A stretch of DNA of 64,000 bases, from NCBI RefSeq assembly GCF_009617875.1, contig NZ_BLAV01000001.1, forward strand, positions 1,116,001-1,180,000. Direction: 5' to 3'. This DNA comes from Prolixibacter sp. NT017 (GTDB lineage Bacteria > Bacteroidota > Bacteroidia > Bacteroidales > Prolixibacteraceae). How positions within the stretch are numbered: position 1 is the stretch's first letter; every line of letters begins with the position of its first letter. The notes beneath the pieces are model-generated. The model was not told where the DNA came from. It worked only from the letters and a program-made list of their open reading frames with translations, and searched no databases. Positions 26,280-35,607 of this stretch are shown piece after piece. A program made the position numbers and the translations under genes.

Positions 26280-28916
26280 TTGGGTAAAAATCATCGATTA
26301 TATCTTTTCTTTGTCATCCTGTTGTTTAATTCGTTGATGGCTTATGCTCAGGAACCGGTTGAACGGAAAACACCTCAGTTGCGCTCGGGTAATGTGAATC
26401 CCCGGCTGCAGCCCGTAACCAATGTTTCTTCGGTTCCTGATTCGCTGAGTCAGAATCAACAGCAAGATCAGCAATCTTCACAGCAAGTACAATCCATTGA
26501 CGCAGAAATCACCTATACAGCATCCGATTCGCTGGATTTTTCCATCACCGGGAAAAAGGTGTTCATGTATGGTGATGCCCAGGTCAATTATAAAGATATT
26601 CAATTAAAGGCGGCTTACATCGAATTGAACCTCGATAGCAGCGAAGTGTATGCAGTCGGTATGCCCGACTCAACGGGAACCATTCAGGGAAAACCCAACT
26701 TCAAGCAAGGTTCCGAAGAGTTTCAGGCAGATAAGATTAGGTACAACTTCAAAACAAAAAAGGGAATTGTATTTGGTGTGACCACCGAACAGCAGGGAGG
26801 TTATGTACAGGCCGAAAGAACCAAACTGGTTAACGATTCGACTTACTGTTTGAAAAATGGTAAATACACGACCTGTGATGCCGAACATCCGCACTTTTAC
26901 CTGGAAATGACAAAAGCCAAGGTAATTTCCAATAAAAAGATCATCACTGGTCCGGCTTATCTGGTGGTGGAGGATTTGCCACTTTATTTTGCCATTATTC
27001 CGTTTGGATTCTTTCCGAATTCGCCGAAATATTCTTCCGGTTTTCTGATGCCCTCATACGGTGAAGAGAAGAACCGTGGTTTCTTCCTGCGCGATTTCGG
27101 TTACTACTGGGCGGCCAGCGACTATTTCGATGTGGCGCTTCGAGGCGATATTTATTCGAAAGGCTCCCGGGGAATAAAATTTCATACCAATTACAAGCTT
27201 CGATACAAGTTCAGCGGAAGCTTTGACCTGAAATATTACAAGAACGTTTTTGGTGACAAAGGTCTTCCCGGGTACAAAACGCAGAATGATTTTGCCATTA
27301 CGTGGAGCCACCGGATGGACCCCAAGGCCAGTCCAAACCAGACGTTCAGTGCCAGTGTGAACTTCTCTACCAGTTCGTATGACCAAAACAACTCGTATTC
27401 AACACAGAATTACCTGACAAACACCAAACAGTCGAGTATTTCATATACCAAGCGGTGGGAAAATTCGCCGTTTTCCATGTCGGCTAACCTGCGACATTCG
27501 CAGAACAGTCGTGATACGACCATTAGCCTGACGCTGCCGCAGATGACGATCAATATGAATCGTATATATCCGTTCAAGTCGAAGAACCGTGCAGGGAGGG
27601 AAAAGTGGTACGAGAAGATTGGTGTGAGTTATACGGCCGATATTCAGAACCGGACCAACATGAAGGAATACGACCTGCTGAATTCCTCTTTTATTACCGA
27701 CTGGGAAAACGGAATTAAGCAGAATATCCCGATTAGCACTTCATTCAAGGCATTGAAATTCTTTACCGTTAGTCCGTCGTTTAACTATACCGAGCGGTGG
27801 TACACCAAACAAATACGGAAAGATTATAATTACGATACCAATAGATTACAGGTTACCGATACCATATACGGCTTTACACGCGATTACGATTATTCGTTCA
27901 GCGTGGGAGCGTCTACCAAGTTGTATGGTACGTATGTTCCGAAAAATCCGAACAGCAAAATCAAGGGTATCCGGCACGTGATGACGCCCAGTATCAGCTT
28001 CAGTATGCGCCCCGATTTCAGTGATCCTCGCTATGGCATGTACGGAACTGTGGCTGTTTATGACTCCCTTGGAAGACCTGAATTAATCAGGTATCCGTAT
28101 CACGATGGTGCCCTTTACGGTACGGCGGGAAGCGGACGTTCCGGTTCCATCGGCTTTAGCCTGAACAATACGCTGGAAATGAAAAAGCTGAAGTCGGAGA
28201 AAGATACCACCAGCAAGGATGCTTACAAAAAAATCAAGCTTCTCGACCAGCTTTCGCTGAGTGGCTCGTATAATCTGGCAGCCGATTCATTGAATTTATC
28301 GAACATCAGTTTGCGAGGCCGGACCAAAGTGGCGGGAACCAACATCAACTTTGGGGCTATTTTCGATCCGTATGCCATGGTCGACGGGCGACGTATCAAT
28401 ACCTTCGAAGTGAACCAGACGGGTAAGTTAGCTCGTCTGACATCGGCAAACCTTTCATTTGGCCTTTCTTTTAAGTCGAAGAAAAACGATGATAAGAACG
28501 GGAAAACCCCGGGCGAGGAAGCGGTGGATGATGGACAGGGAAAAATTCTGCCCGGGGAATACCCAGAGTATGCAGACTTCAATTTGCCGTGGGATGTTCG
28601 CCTCGATTACAGCTTCCGGTACAGTAAAACCAGGCCCGACATAAATGCTAATATTACTTCCACGGTCGATTTTTCGGGTAACGTGAACCTGACGAAAAAG
28701 TGGAAAATCGGCTTTTCATCGGGCTACGATATTGGCAACAACCAGGTGACGTTTACGCAATTTAATGTGTTCCGCGACCTGCACTGCTGGCAGATGTCTC
28801 TCAACCTGATTCCGTTCGGATACCGCCGAAGTTACAGTTTCACCATCAGGGCCAGTTCGGCGCTGCTGAAGGATTTGAAACTGAACAAACGTCAAAGTTT
28901 CTACGATAATAATTAG
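26280..28916 (+). CDS. lptD: LPS-assembly protein LptD (OstA) homologue
   Basis: 878 residues. Signal peptide RLYLFFVILLFNSLMAYAQ, then an OstA/LptA-like beta domain (residues about 75-230: ADSLDFSITGKKVFMYGDAQVNYKDIQLKAAYIELN ... TKAKVISNKKIITGPAYLVVEDLPL), then a long beta-barrel region with the conserved PFGFFPNSPKYSSGFLMPSYG block near residue 243. It inserts lipopolysaccharide in the outer leaflet. No upstream in-frame ATG exists before a TGA at 26265, and the first internal ATG would destroy the signal peptide, so TTG at 26280 is the start. It is divergent from the amidase and MCE genes, an envelope-biogenesis neighbourhood. Confidence 0.87.
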   Translation: MGKNHRLYLFFVILLFNSLMAYAQEPVERKTPQLRSGNVNPRLQPVTNVSSVPDSLSQNQQQDQQSSQQVQSIDAEITYTASDSLDFSITGKKVFMYGDAQVNYKDIQLKAAYIELNLDSSEVYAVGMPDSTGTIQGKPNFKQGSEEFQADKIRYNFKTKKGIVFGVTTEQQGGYVQAERTKLVNDSTYCLKNGKYTTCDAEHPHFYLEMTKAKVISNKKIITGPAYLVVEDLPLYFAIIPFGFFPNSPKYSSGFLMPSYGEEKNRGFFLRDFGYYWAASDYFDVALRGDIYSKGSRGIKFHTNYKLRYKFSGSFDLKYYKNVFGDKGLPGYKTQNDFAITWSHRMDPKASPNQTFSASVNFSTSSYDQNNSYSTQNYLTNTKQSSISYTKRWENSPFSMSANLRHSQNSRDTTISLTLPQMTINMNRIYPFKSKNRAGREKWYEKIGVSYTADIQNRTNMKEYDLLNSSFITDWENGIKQNIPISTSFKALKFFTVSPSFNYTERWYTKQIRKDYNYDTNRLQVTDTIYGFTRDYDYSFSVGASTKLYGTYVPKNPNSKIKGIRHVMTPSISFSMRPDFSDPRYGMYGTVAVYDSLGRPELIRYPYHDGALYGTAGSGRSGSIGFSLNNTLEMKKLKSEKDTTSKDAYKKIKLLDQLSLSGSYNLAADSLNLSNISLRGRTKVAGTNINFGAIFDPYAMVDGRRINTFEVNQTGKLARLTSANLSFGLSFKSKKNDDKNGKTPGEEAVDDGQGKILPGEYPEYADFNLPWDVRLDYSFRYSKTRPDINANITSTVDFSGNVNLTKKWKIGFSSGYDIGNNQVTFTQFNVFRDLHCWQMSLNLIPFGYRRSYSFTIRASSALLKDLKLNKRQSFYDNN

Positions 28917-28925
28917 GATATCTTT

Positions 28926-30161
28926 TCAGAGAACCACGCCGGACGTTTGAAATGCAATGTCAAGCAACTGGTATAGTTCGGGAATATTGATGCGCGTGAA
29001 ATCGGGCGAGCCTAGTTCGCCCTGACGCACAACGATCATGTTTTCTTTTGGAACGATAATCAGGTATTGTCCCATTTGACCACGGCTGAAAATAACCTGC
29101 CGCCCACGGTAATTAGTAATCCACCAGTACCAGCCCCAGCTGTTAACCTCTTTGCCGGCGGCATTGCGCAATCCTTCTACCGGAGTAATCATGTTTCTGA
29201 GGTAATCCCGCGATACAATTTGTCTGCCATCCCAGTAGCCTTCGTTCAGAATAAGCTGACCAATACGCGCTAAATCTTTCGCGGTAGCAAAGAAGCAACA
29301 AAATGCTTTCACATTTCCGGCGTCATCAACCGACCAAAGAGCCGGCTCAGCACATCCCAGGGGAATCCAGAGTTTCTTTTCAAGGTAGTCTGATATTTTC
29401 ATACCTGAGGCCCTTTCGATGACCATGGCCAGCAATTGCGCGTTGGCACTGGTAAAATGCCAGGTTTCGCCCGGCGGCTCCAATGATTTCATTCTCAGGA
29501 TTCGTTTGTTCAGGTCTTTGGCATAATAAGCCTGAAGGGAAAAGGGCCAGCGTTTGATCATATTTTGCGCAGGTTGTAGTCCGGATGTCATTTCCAGAAG
29601 GTTCCGGATAGTAATGCCCTGGTTCATCTTCTCATAGAACTCCGGATAAAAATCACTGACATGCTGGTCGACGCTTTTAATGTAGCCATCCTGAATGGCG
29701 CTTCCGACCAGTAAGGAAAGAATTCCCTGCGTAAGATTAAATGAGTTGGGCCGGAATTTAGCACCCGCGTCCTGCGAGTAGTATTCTTCAGCTATCTGGT
29801 TTTGGTGAACAACTACAAAGCTAAAAGTGTGGCCCGCTGCAAGGTAGAGTTTCTGTTTTTCGCTAAGCGGAATCTGGCTTTTCTTTGGAAGCACAGACCA
29901 TGGCTCAACACTACCGGTGTCAATTTTCTGGTTATCGAAAAGTTTGTAATCGTCGTACCCCGGTGTGCGGTACATCAGAATTCGTCTGCTGAAACGAGGC
30001 ATGACAAACGCAATCACTAATCCGATAATTATCAGGCTTAATGAGAAAAATATGCGTCCCCGTTGTCGTTTAGTTAGTGCCAAGCTTTGTTTTTTGTTTT
30101 CAAACAGCTGTATTCTGTTATTGTTGAACAATGAATGACTTACCGTGTTAATAGTACGCAA
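28926..30161 (-). CDS. Beta-lactamase/esterase-fold protein with lost catalytic motif
   Basis: 411 residues with an N-terminal membrane anchor (residues about 36-55). The fold signatures of the class C serine hydrolase family are plain: GILSLLVGSAIQDGYIKSVDQHVSDFYPEF, RNLLEMTSGLQP, SANAQLLAMVIERASGM and a late WGWYWWITNYRG. Where active members have SxxK, this protein reads N142-L-T-Q145, so the nucleophilic Ser and the base Lys are both replaced. The Tyr of the second motif is Phe236. I infer a non-catalytic, membrane-tethered binding protein. It is convergent with lptD, 9 bases apart. Confidence 0.8.
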   Translation of the reverse strand: MRTINTVSHSLFNNNRIQLFENKKQSLALTKRQRGRIFFSLSLIIIGLVIAFVMPRFSRRILMYRTPGYDDYKLFDNQKIDTGSVEPWSVLPKKSQIPLSEKQKLYLAAGHTFSFVVVHQNQIAEEYYSQDAGAKFRPNSFNLTQGILSLLVGSAIQDGYIKSVDQHVSDFYPEFYEKMNQGITIRNLLEMTSGLQPAQNMIKRWPFSLQAYYAKDLNKRILRMKSLEPPGETWHFTSANAQLLAMVIERASGMKISDYLEKKLWIPLGCAEPALWSVDDAGNVKAFCCFFATAKDLARIGQLILNEGYWDGRQIVSRDYLRNMITPVEGLRNAAGKEVNSWGWYWWITNYRGRQVIFSRGQMGQYLIIVPKENMIVVRQGELGSPDFTRINIPELYQLLDIAFQTSGVVL

Positions 30162-30188
30162 ATTAACTAACGATTAAAACCTGATATT

Positions 30189-30662
30189 ATGAAAAAATTG
30201 GTGTTTATTACCCTATTCGCTCTTCTTGCTATGTTTTCGGGTGAGGCGAAGGCCCACTGTGAAATTCCCTGTGGAATTTATGGCGATTCGCTTCGTATTC
30301 AGCTGCTAAAAGAAGACATCCATACAGTGGAAAAAAGTATGCAAATGGTAACCCAATTATCAGGTGAAACTCCTGTTAATTATAACCAGTTGGTTCGTTG
30401 GGTAACCAATAAAGACGAGCATGCAACCAAAATACAGGATACCGCGACACAGTACTTTATGTTTCAGCGTATCAAGTTGAGCGACGAGCCTGAACAACAA
30501 AAGAAGAATACAAAAATGCTGGGACTACTGCACGAATTATGCGTGTATGCCATGAAGGCGAAGCAAACTACTGATTTGAAATACATCGGGATGATGAACG
30601 ATGTAGTCGATAAATTTGCCGCTTTGTACTTCGAAGGGGCAGAGCACGAACATAGTCACTGA
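30189..30662 (+). CDS. sodN: Nickel superoxide dismutase with Sec-type signal peptide
   Basis: 157 residues. After a signal sequence (MKKLVFITLFALLAMFSGEAKA, cleavage after A22) the mature protein would begin HCEIPCGIY, the exact nickel-hook pattern HCxxPCGxY in which His1, Cys2 and Cys6 bind nickel. The remainder is the four-helix bundle typical of the family (VEKSMQMVTQL ... LLHELCVYAMKAKQTT). The enzyme disproportionates superoxide. In cyanobacteria and streptomycetes the hook is exposed by the peptidase SodX; no sodX is near, and signal peptidase appears to do this job here, placing the enzyme outside the cytoplasm. Confidence 0.92.
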   Translation: MKKLVFITLFALLAMFSGEAKAHCEIPCGIYGDSLRIQLLKEDIHTVEKSMQMVTQLSGETPVNYNQLVRWVTNKDEHATKIQDTATQYFMFQRIKLSDEPEQQKKNTKMLGLLHELCVYAMKAKQTTDLKYIGMMNDVVDKFAALYFEGAEHEHSH

Positions 30663-30683
30663 TAGAAAGTTTAGGTAAGGAAG

Positions 30684-30710
30684 AAAGGCAGGAGATTTCC
30701 TGCCTTTTGT
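30684..30710. terminator. Terminator between sodN and the HD-domain gene
   Basis: AAAGGCAGGA GATT TCCTGCCTTT hairpin followed by TTGTTTT; it can also serve the convergent minus-strand gene. Confidence 0.8.
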
Positions 30711-30731
30711 TTTGTTGTTATTGTTCCTGTT

Positions 30732-31271
30732 TTACAGGAATAATTCGCACCATTCGTTAAAACGGTTAATATTTTTCTGTCCGAACCGCCCCATTGATTT
30801 TCTGATTTCGTCGAGCGATTTTTCTTTTTTCAGGTCCTTGCTTTTGGAGAAGAATTTATCGGCAAAGCAAATGATTTGTTCTTCTACCGATTCCGGAACA
30901 AAATCACGTTCAGGCAGAGGGAGTTTGTTCTTTACCACTTCTTCTGCCGTAATGCCCACTCCGGTGTGACGTTCGCATACCAGGGCATGGTCGTTCAGGC
31001 CTTCTGTTTCCAGTATTTCGCGCCCTAAATAACCATGGCACAAATAGGGAAGTTCGCCGTGGCATCCGAGATCGGGAGCATGGGTTTTAATAATGCCGAT
31101 ATCGTGCAGCATGCCGGCTTCGGCAATAAAATCCGAATCGGGATTGAGTTCCGGATGACGCTGGGCAATCCATAACGCTTTTTCGGTAACCAAATGACTG
31201 TGAGTGACCAGAATTTGGTATGCCTGAGTATTTTTTCGGTAGTAACGGTCAATAATTTTCAGTGGTTCCAT
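30732..31271 (-). CDS. HD-domain phosphohydrolase
   Basis: 179 residues from the ATG at 31271 (MEPLKIIDRYY). Metal ligands of the HD superfamily are visible in LVTHSHLVTEKAL, AGMLHDIGIIKTHAP and later HALVCERHTGVG; the C-terminus has CFADKFFSKSKDLKKEKSLDEI. This HDIG-type pattern is shared by small uncharacterised phosphohydrolases acting on nucleotides. The frame remains open to 31364, but that extension runs towards the repeat array and has no homology-like features. Convergent with sodN. Confidence 0.8.
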   Translation of the reverse strand: MEPLKIIDRYYRKNTQAYQILVTHSHLVTEKALWIAQRHPELNPDSDFIAEAGMLHDIGIIKTHAPDLGCHGELPYLCHGYLGREILETEGLNDHALVCERHTGVGITAEEVVKNKLPLPERDFVPESVEEQIICFADKFFSKSKDLKKEKSLDEIRKSMGRFGQKNINRFNEWCELFL

Positions 31272-31830
31272 GCTCCTGATGTTTCGGGTAAAATTAACCG
31301 GTTGTTCGAAATATCCGCAATACTGCGGCCAATATCTTTTTTCATCCGGGCGGTTTTTCCGCACCTCTTAGCGAAGTCTCCTCACCAGTCAGCGAAGTCT
31401 GCCCACCACATAGCGAACAGTCCCCACCAGTCAGCGAAGCCTGCCCACCACATAGCGAACAGTCCCCACCAGTCAGCGAAGTCCGCCCACCACATAGCGA
31501 ACGATCCCCACCACTCAGCGAAGTCTGCCCACCTCTTAGCGGACGATCCCCACCGGTGGTTACACCCTGGTGTGGGCCGGCCACCAACGCCCTGGTACCG
31601 GTTGGCGTCATGGGAGTATGATTCATTGTTGTAAGCTGTATTGGATGAGAAGGACTGGGATATTGGCTTCAAATCTTTCAACGATTCGGCAGGAAAAATA
31701 AAACGAAATTATCGGAAAGATGGTGAACGAAGAAGCAGCCTCTCAAAAAAAACATGACAGAATTTCTACTGAACCTTTTCATTCTGTTAACTGGTTACGT
31801 TATTTTTAGAGTCTGTTAAATCGATAAACA
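31272..31830. other. 559-bp divergent intergenic region carrying a repeat array
   Basis: The region separates the divergent HD and Sel1-repeat genes. It holds the 21-bp array at 31369-31557, then a GC-rich stretch with short inverted repeats (for example CCAAC and GTTGG around 31587-31605), then AT-rich sequence. A weak -7 like TATTTTTA is at 31800-31807 before the Sel1-repeat gene. No RNA gene recognised. Confidence 0.5.
31369..31557. repeat. 21-bp tandem repeat array, nine units in a 42-bp higher order
   Basis: Nine exact 21-base units start at 31369, 31390, 31411, 31432, 31453, 31474, 31495, 31516 and 31537. Each opens YAGCGAA and ends CCCACC plus three bases. Two unit types alternate, one with AGYCTGCCCACCACA and one with ACAGTCCCCACCAGT, giving a 42-base super-repeat. 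Because 21 is a multiple of 3, three frames stay open through it and produce misleading ORFs on both strands. Confidence 0.92.
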
Positions 31831-34392
31831 ATGACTGAAAATAGTTTCCCCGAAAACAAATTATTTCTGCGAGGTCTGGAATTGCTGAAGAGAGGCAAGG
31901 CGGAAAAAGGCCTGAAACGCATCGAAAAAGCGTTCGTTACCGGTTATAAGCCAGCAATGATATTCCTCGACTTCTATGAGCAGGAGAACTCATGGGAGAC
32001 GGCATACGAAGCTTTCGGGAAGTTGATGGAGAATGGCTTTTCGGATGCCGCCCTAACCATTGGGAAGTGGTATTATACGGGCGAGAACCGGCAAAAAGAT
32101 GCCACTAAATCGGTTCGATGGTTTCTCGAATCGGCCCGTGCGGGCGGTGCCGATGGTTGTAACTACATCGGAGAAATGCGCGAAACCGGCATCGGCCTCG
32201 AGGAGAATGATGAGAAAGCTTTTGAGTGGTATGAACGGGGAGCTGAGCGGGGAGACATTATTGCGAAGTATAATTTCGGACGACTGGTTCGTATTGGGAA
32301 AGGCGGCCGTCGCGATTTGGAAGAGGCCGTTGATAACTGGTACGAATCGGCGAAGGCCGGCTATGCTCCGGCGATGTATAAAATCGGGGAGGTTTTCGAA
32401 GAAGGATTGTCGGTGCCCGTAAAATTGTCAAAAGCATTTGATTGGTATTTGAAAGCCGCTGAAAAAGATTATCCGGAAGCCTGCGGTAAAGTCGGTCGTT
32501 TCTATTACGAAGGAAGGGGAACGGAGCAGGATTATGCTCTGGCTTATCATTGGTTCTCAAAAATTGATGATCCTCTGCCGGCTGATATTTCCATGAAAAT
32601 GGGAAAAATACTTTTCGAAGGACTGGGGGTTGAGAAAAATATCGAACTGGCGAAGAAATACCTGGAACAAGCGGCCGATGCCAATTTTATGGAGGCCATG
32701 TTTCTGCTTGGACGCCTGTTGGACGAGCTGGGCGAAACGCACGAATGGTACCAGGTGGCAGCCGACAAAGGGTATGCGCCAGCACAGGAAATTATTGCGA
32801 ACCAATACCTCGAAAAAGCAGAATCGGAAGGTGCCGAATGGCTCGAAAAAGCTGCACTGGGCGGTAATGCCGAGGCCATGCTTCGGTTATCATATCTGTA
32901 TGAAAAGGGTGAGAATGTTGAAGTAAATACGAAGAAAGCTGTTGACTATGCCAAACGTGCGGCGGATAAGGGGGTCGTTGAGGCGCAATACCGCTACGCC
33001 AGTCTCTGCCTGGCCGGAGAAATCACCGAGAAAGACGAGCATGCTGCGGCCGATTATTTCAGTCGTTCGGCCGAAGCCGGGCATCCTCGTGCTACCTACC
33101 TGATGGGCATTCTGCATGAGAAAGGACTGAGCTATTGGTCCGATAAGGAAAAAGCTTTCCAGTGGTTTATGGATGCGGCTGAGAAAGGCGTGCCCGGTGC
33201 CATGTTCCGTGTAGGCGTTTACTTCGAAAATGGCATCACGGTAGAGAAAAATCCCGAAAAGGCATTTAACTGGTACCAAAAAGCAGCCGACGAAGGTTAT
33301 GCCCGGGCTCTGTTTAATCTGGGCGTGCTTTACGAAGCTGGCCGGGGAACAGATGCCAACGTGGAAAAAGCTGTGGAGATGTATCGCCTTGCGGCGGAAA
33401 AAGATATTCCGGAAGCCATGAATAATTTAGGCAACGCCTATCATCAGGGCAAAGGCGTTGAGGTGAACCTGGAAGAAGCGGCCAAATGGTATCAGAAGGC
33501 GGCGGACAGTGGTTTTGCTTTGGGCGAATATAACCTTGGTGTGCTCTATTACATGGGCGAAGGTTTGGAGAAAAATTATTCAGAGGCATTTCAATTGTTT
33601 GAGAAGGCTGCTGAGGAAGGCTCTGTGGAAGCCAAATATAATCTGGCCGGAATGTACTTCTATGGCGAAGGTGTCCCGAAAGATCAGGAAAAAGCTTTTG
33701 CGCTTTACCGCGAAGCAGCCGAAAGTGGTTTCTCTGAAGCCTGGCGAACGCTTGGCGAACTTTATCTGGATGGCGAAGGAACGGAAGCCGATCCGGTGAA
33801 GGCGGCCGAATGTTTTGCCAAAGGTGGCTATGGCGGCGATAATGAGTCGCGCTTTATGCTGGGGCGTTTGTATTCGGGAGAAGATGAGAAGGCCGACTAT
33901 TCGAAAGCGATTTCATTTCTGGAGCCGGCAGCGAAAGACGGATTCCTGCCGGCAGCTAACCTGTTGGCAACCTTATTGGTCTTGCCTGAACTGGAAAAAC
34001 GCAATCCGGCGGATGCCTGGAAATGGTTGAACACAGCTGCGGATGGTGGATTGCGCGCGGCTAAATTGAATAAGGCCACTTTCCTGAAAAAAGGAGAGTT
34101 GAACGGACCTGATTTTAAAGCTTGTCTGGAGCAATTAACCGAACTGGCTGACAGTGGCGATGAAATGGCCCGTTTTAACCAGGCGTTGCTCTATCTCGCA
34201 GGTTTGGGAGTACGTAAAGATGTTGACAAAGCCAGGGAGCTGTTGGAAGATGCGTCCGTCGGTGGCTGGCTTACTGCAGCTGAGTTGTTGCACATGGATA
34301 AACTTCCCGAAGGCCCTGCCGCGTTGGAATACTGGATGCCTTACCTGATAACCGATGCTGAAGGGAATATTCTGAAAGGAAATATAAGTTAG
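31831..34392 (+). CDS. Long Sel1-like repeat protein
   Basis: 853 residues with no signal peptide or membrane segment. From about residue 60 nearly to the end it is built of consecutive Sel1-like repeats of about 36 residues, roughly twenty in all, with the cores A..W(Y/F)..AA..G...A...LG..Y..G.G (for example KAFNWYQKAADEGYARALFNLGVLYEAGRGTDANVEKA). Sel1 repeats form helical solenoids that bind partner proteins. The number of units is large for a bacterial member. No enzymatic domain is attached, so a scaffold role is likely. The GH5 gene follows 52 bases downstream on the same strand. Confidence 0.9.
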   Translation: MTENSFPENKLFLRGLELLKRGKAEKGLKRIEKAFVTGYKPAMIFLDFYEQENSWETAYEAFGKLMENGFSDAALTIGKWYYTGENRQKDATKSVRWFLESARAGGADGCNYIGEMRETGIGLEENDEKAFEWYERGAERGDIIAKYNFGRLVRIGKGGRRDLEEAVDNWYESAKAGYAPAMYKIGEVFEEGLSVPVKLSKAFDWYLKAAEKDYPEACGKVGRFYYEGRGTEQDYALAYHWFSKIDDPLPADISMKMGKILFEGLGVEKNIELAKKYLEQAADANFMEAMFLLGRLLDELGETHEWYQVAADKGYAPAQEIIANQYLEKAESEGAEWLEKAALGGNAEAMLRLSYLYEKGENVEVNTKKAVDYAKRAADKGVVEAQYRYASLCLAGEITEKDEHAAADYFSRSAEAGHPRATYLMGILHEKGLSYWSDKEKAFQWFMDAAEKGVPGAMFRVGVYFENGITVEKNPEKAFNWYQKAADEGYARALFNLGVLYEAGRGTDANVEKAVEMYRLAAEKDIPEAMNNLGNAYHQGKGVEVNLEEAAKWYQKAADSGFALGEYNLGVLYYMGEGLEKNYSEAFQLFEKAAEEGSVEAKYNLAGMYFYGEGVPKDQEKAFALYREAAESGFSEAWRTLGELYLDGEGTEADPVKAAECFAKGGYGGDNESRFMLGRLYSGEDEKADYSKAISFLEPAAKDGFLPAANLLATLLVLPELEKRNPADAWKWLNTAADGGLRAAKLNKATFLKKGELNGPDFKACLEQLTELADSGDEMARFNQALLYLAGLGVRKDVDKARELLEDASVGGWLTAAELLHMDKLPEGPAALEYWMPYLITDAEGNILKGNIS

Positions 34393-34444
34393 GCGTAGAA
34401 AAAGACGATTTCCTGATAAGCTGAACTAACAAAACCAACATACG

Positions 34445-35554
34445 ATGGAAAGACGCGACTTTTTGAGACGAGCCGGACTGGCAACAGCCGGAACACTCCT
34501 TGCTTCGGGCAGTGCTTTGGCTTTCGATGAAGCAAGGGATATTCGCCCGGGGAAGATCCCCCGCTGGTATGGTTTTAATCTGTTGGCCAAGTTTTCGGGA
34601 AATCAACCCAACCGGAAATATGATGAAGAGGATTTTGCCCTGATGCAGGAGCTGGGATTCAATTTTGCCCGTCTGCCCATGTCGTATTGGAACTGGTCAA
34701 AACCGGAAGTGGACAAATGGATGGATATCAACGAAAAGGTCTTCCTTGATATCGACCAAGCGGTGAATTTCGGACATCAATATAATGTTCATATCAATAT
34801 GAACCTTCACCGGATTCCGGGCTACTGCATCAATGGTCGGGGACTGGAACCCATCGATTTGTTCTATGGGCCCGAGAAGGAGAAAGCTCTTGAGGCGGCC
34901 ATTTACCATTGGCGCTATATTGCCCGGCGTTACAAAGGAATTCCGAACCGTCGTTTAAGTTTCGACCTAATCAATGAGCCTCCCGTCACATCGAACGAAA
35001 ACTATGCTCGTGTTGTTAGAGCACTGGTGGAAGCCATTCGTGAGGAAGACAAGGGACGTCTGATATTTGCTGACGGAATTAATGTGGGACGCGATCCGGT
35101 TCCGGAAATCGCAGAACTGGGTCTCGTGCAGAGTTGTCGTGGCTACGACCCGATGCAGGTTTCACACTACTGGGCGAGTTGGGTTCCCGGTTACACTCCC
35201 GATAGTTGGCCGGAGCCATCCTGGCCGTTTACTGACAAGAACGGTAAAAGCTGGAATAAAGAAGTGCTCAGAAAGGAAAAGATCGATCCCTGGCGTCCGT
35301 TGATGAAGAAAGGGGTTAATGTGCATGTGGGCGAATGGGGATGTTATAAATATACTCCGCATGAAATCTGCCTGAGCTGGATGGAGGACTTTCTTTCGCT
35401 GTGGCGTGAAATGGGCTGGGGATGGAGCCTCTGGAACCTAAAGGGCGATTTCGGTATCTTCAATTCAGGCCGGAAAGATGTGGAATACGAAAACTTCCGC
35501 GGTAACCAGCTCGATCGGAAAATGCTGGAATTGTTACAGAAGTACCGTTCGTAA
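34445..35554 (+). CDS. Glycoside hydrolase family 5 (cellulase-like), Tat-type leader
   Basis: 369 residues. The N-terminus MERRDFLRRAGLATAGTLLASGSALA has a RRDFLR twin-arginine motif and a signal-peptidase site. The (beta/alpha)8 GH5 domain shows FNFARLPMSYWNW, the acid/base glutamate in SFDLINEPP and the nucleophile glutamate in VHVGEWGCYK near residue 297. Tryptophan-rich loops (GWGWSLWNLKGDFGIFN) line the substrate site. It should cut a beta-linked glucan or mannan; specificity cannot be assigned. Confidence 0.9.
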   Translation: MERRDFLRRAGLATAGTLLASGSALAFDEARDIRPGKIPRWYGFNLLAKFSGNQPNRKYDEEDFALMQELGFNFARLPMSYWNWSKPEVDKWMDINEKVFLDIDQAVNFGHQYNVHINMNLHRIPGYCINGRGLEPIDLFYGPEKEKALEAAIYHWRYIARRYKGIPNRRLSFDLINEPPVTSNENYARVVRALVEAIREEDKGRLIFADGINVGRDPVPEIAELGLVQSCRGYDPMQVSHYWASWVPGYTPDSWPEPSWPFTDKNGKSWNKEVLRKEKIDPWRPLMKKGVNVHVGEWGCYKYTPHEICLSWMEDFLSLWREMGWGWSLWNLKGDFGIFNSGRKDVEYENFRGNQLDRKMLELLQKYRS

Positions 35555-35607
35555 AATTATTGAAGAAAGCTAAATTCTGGAGAAACAGACGGTAAGTTGC
35601 TAATTTG

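Noticed and set aside
31194..31681. ORFs on both strands through the 21-bp array, with Trp-, His- or Gly-rich repeats
   Set aside because: Same cause as above: 21-base units keep frames open. The frames overlap each other and the start of the HD gene.
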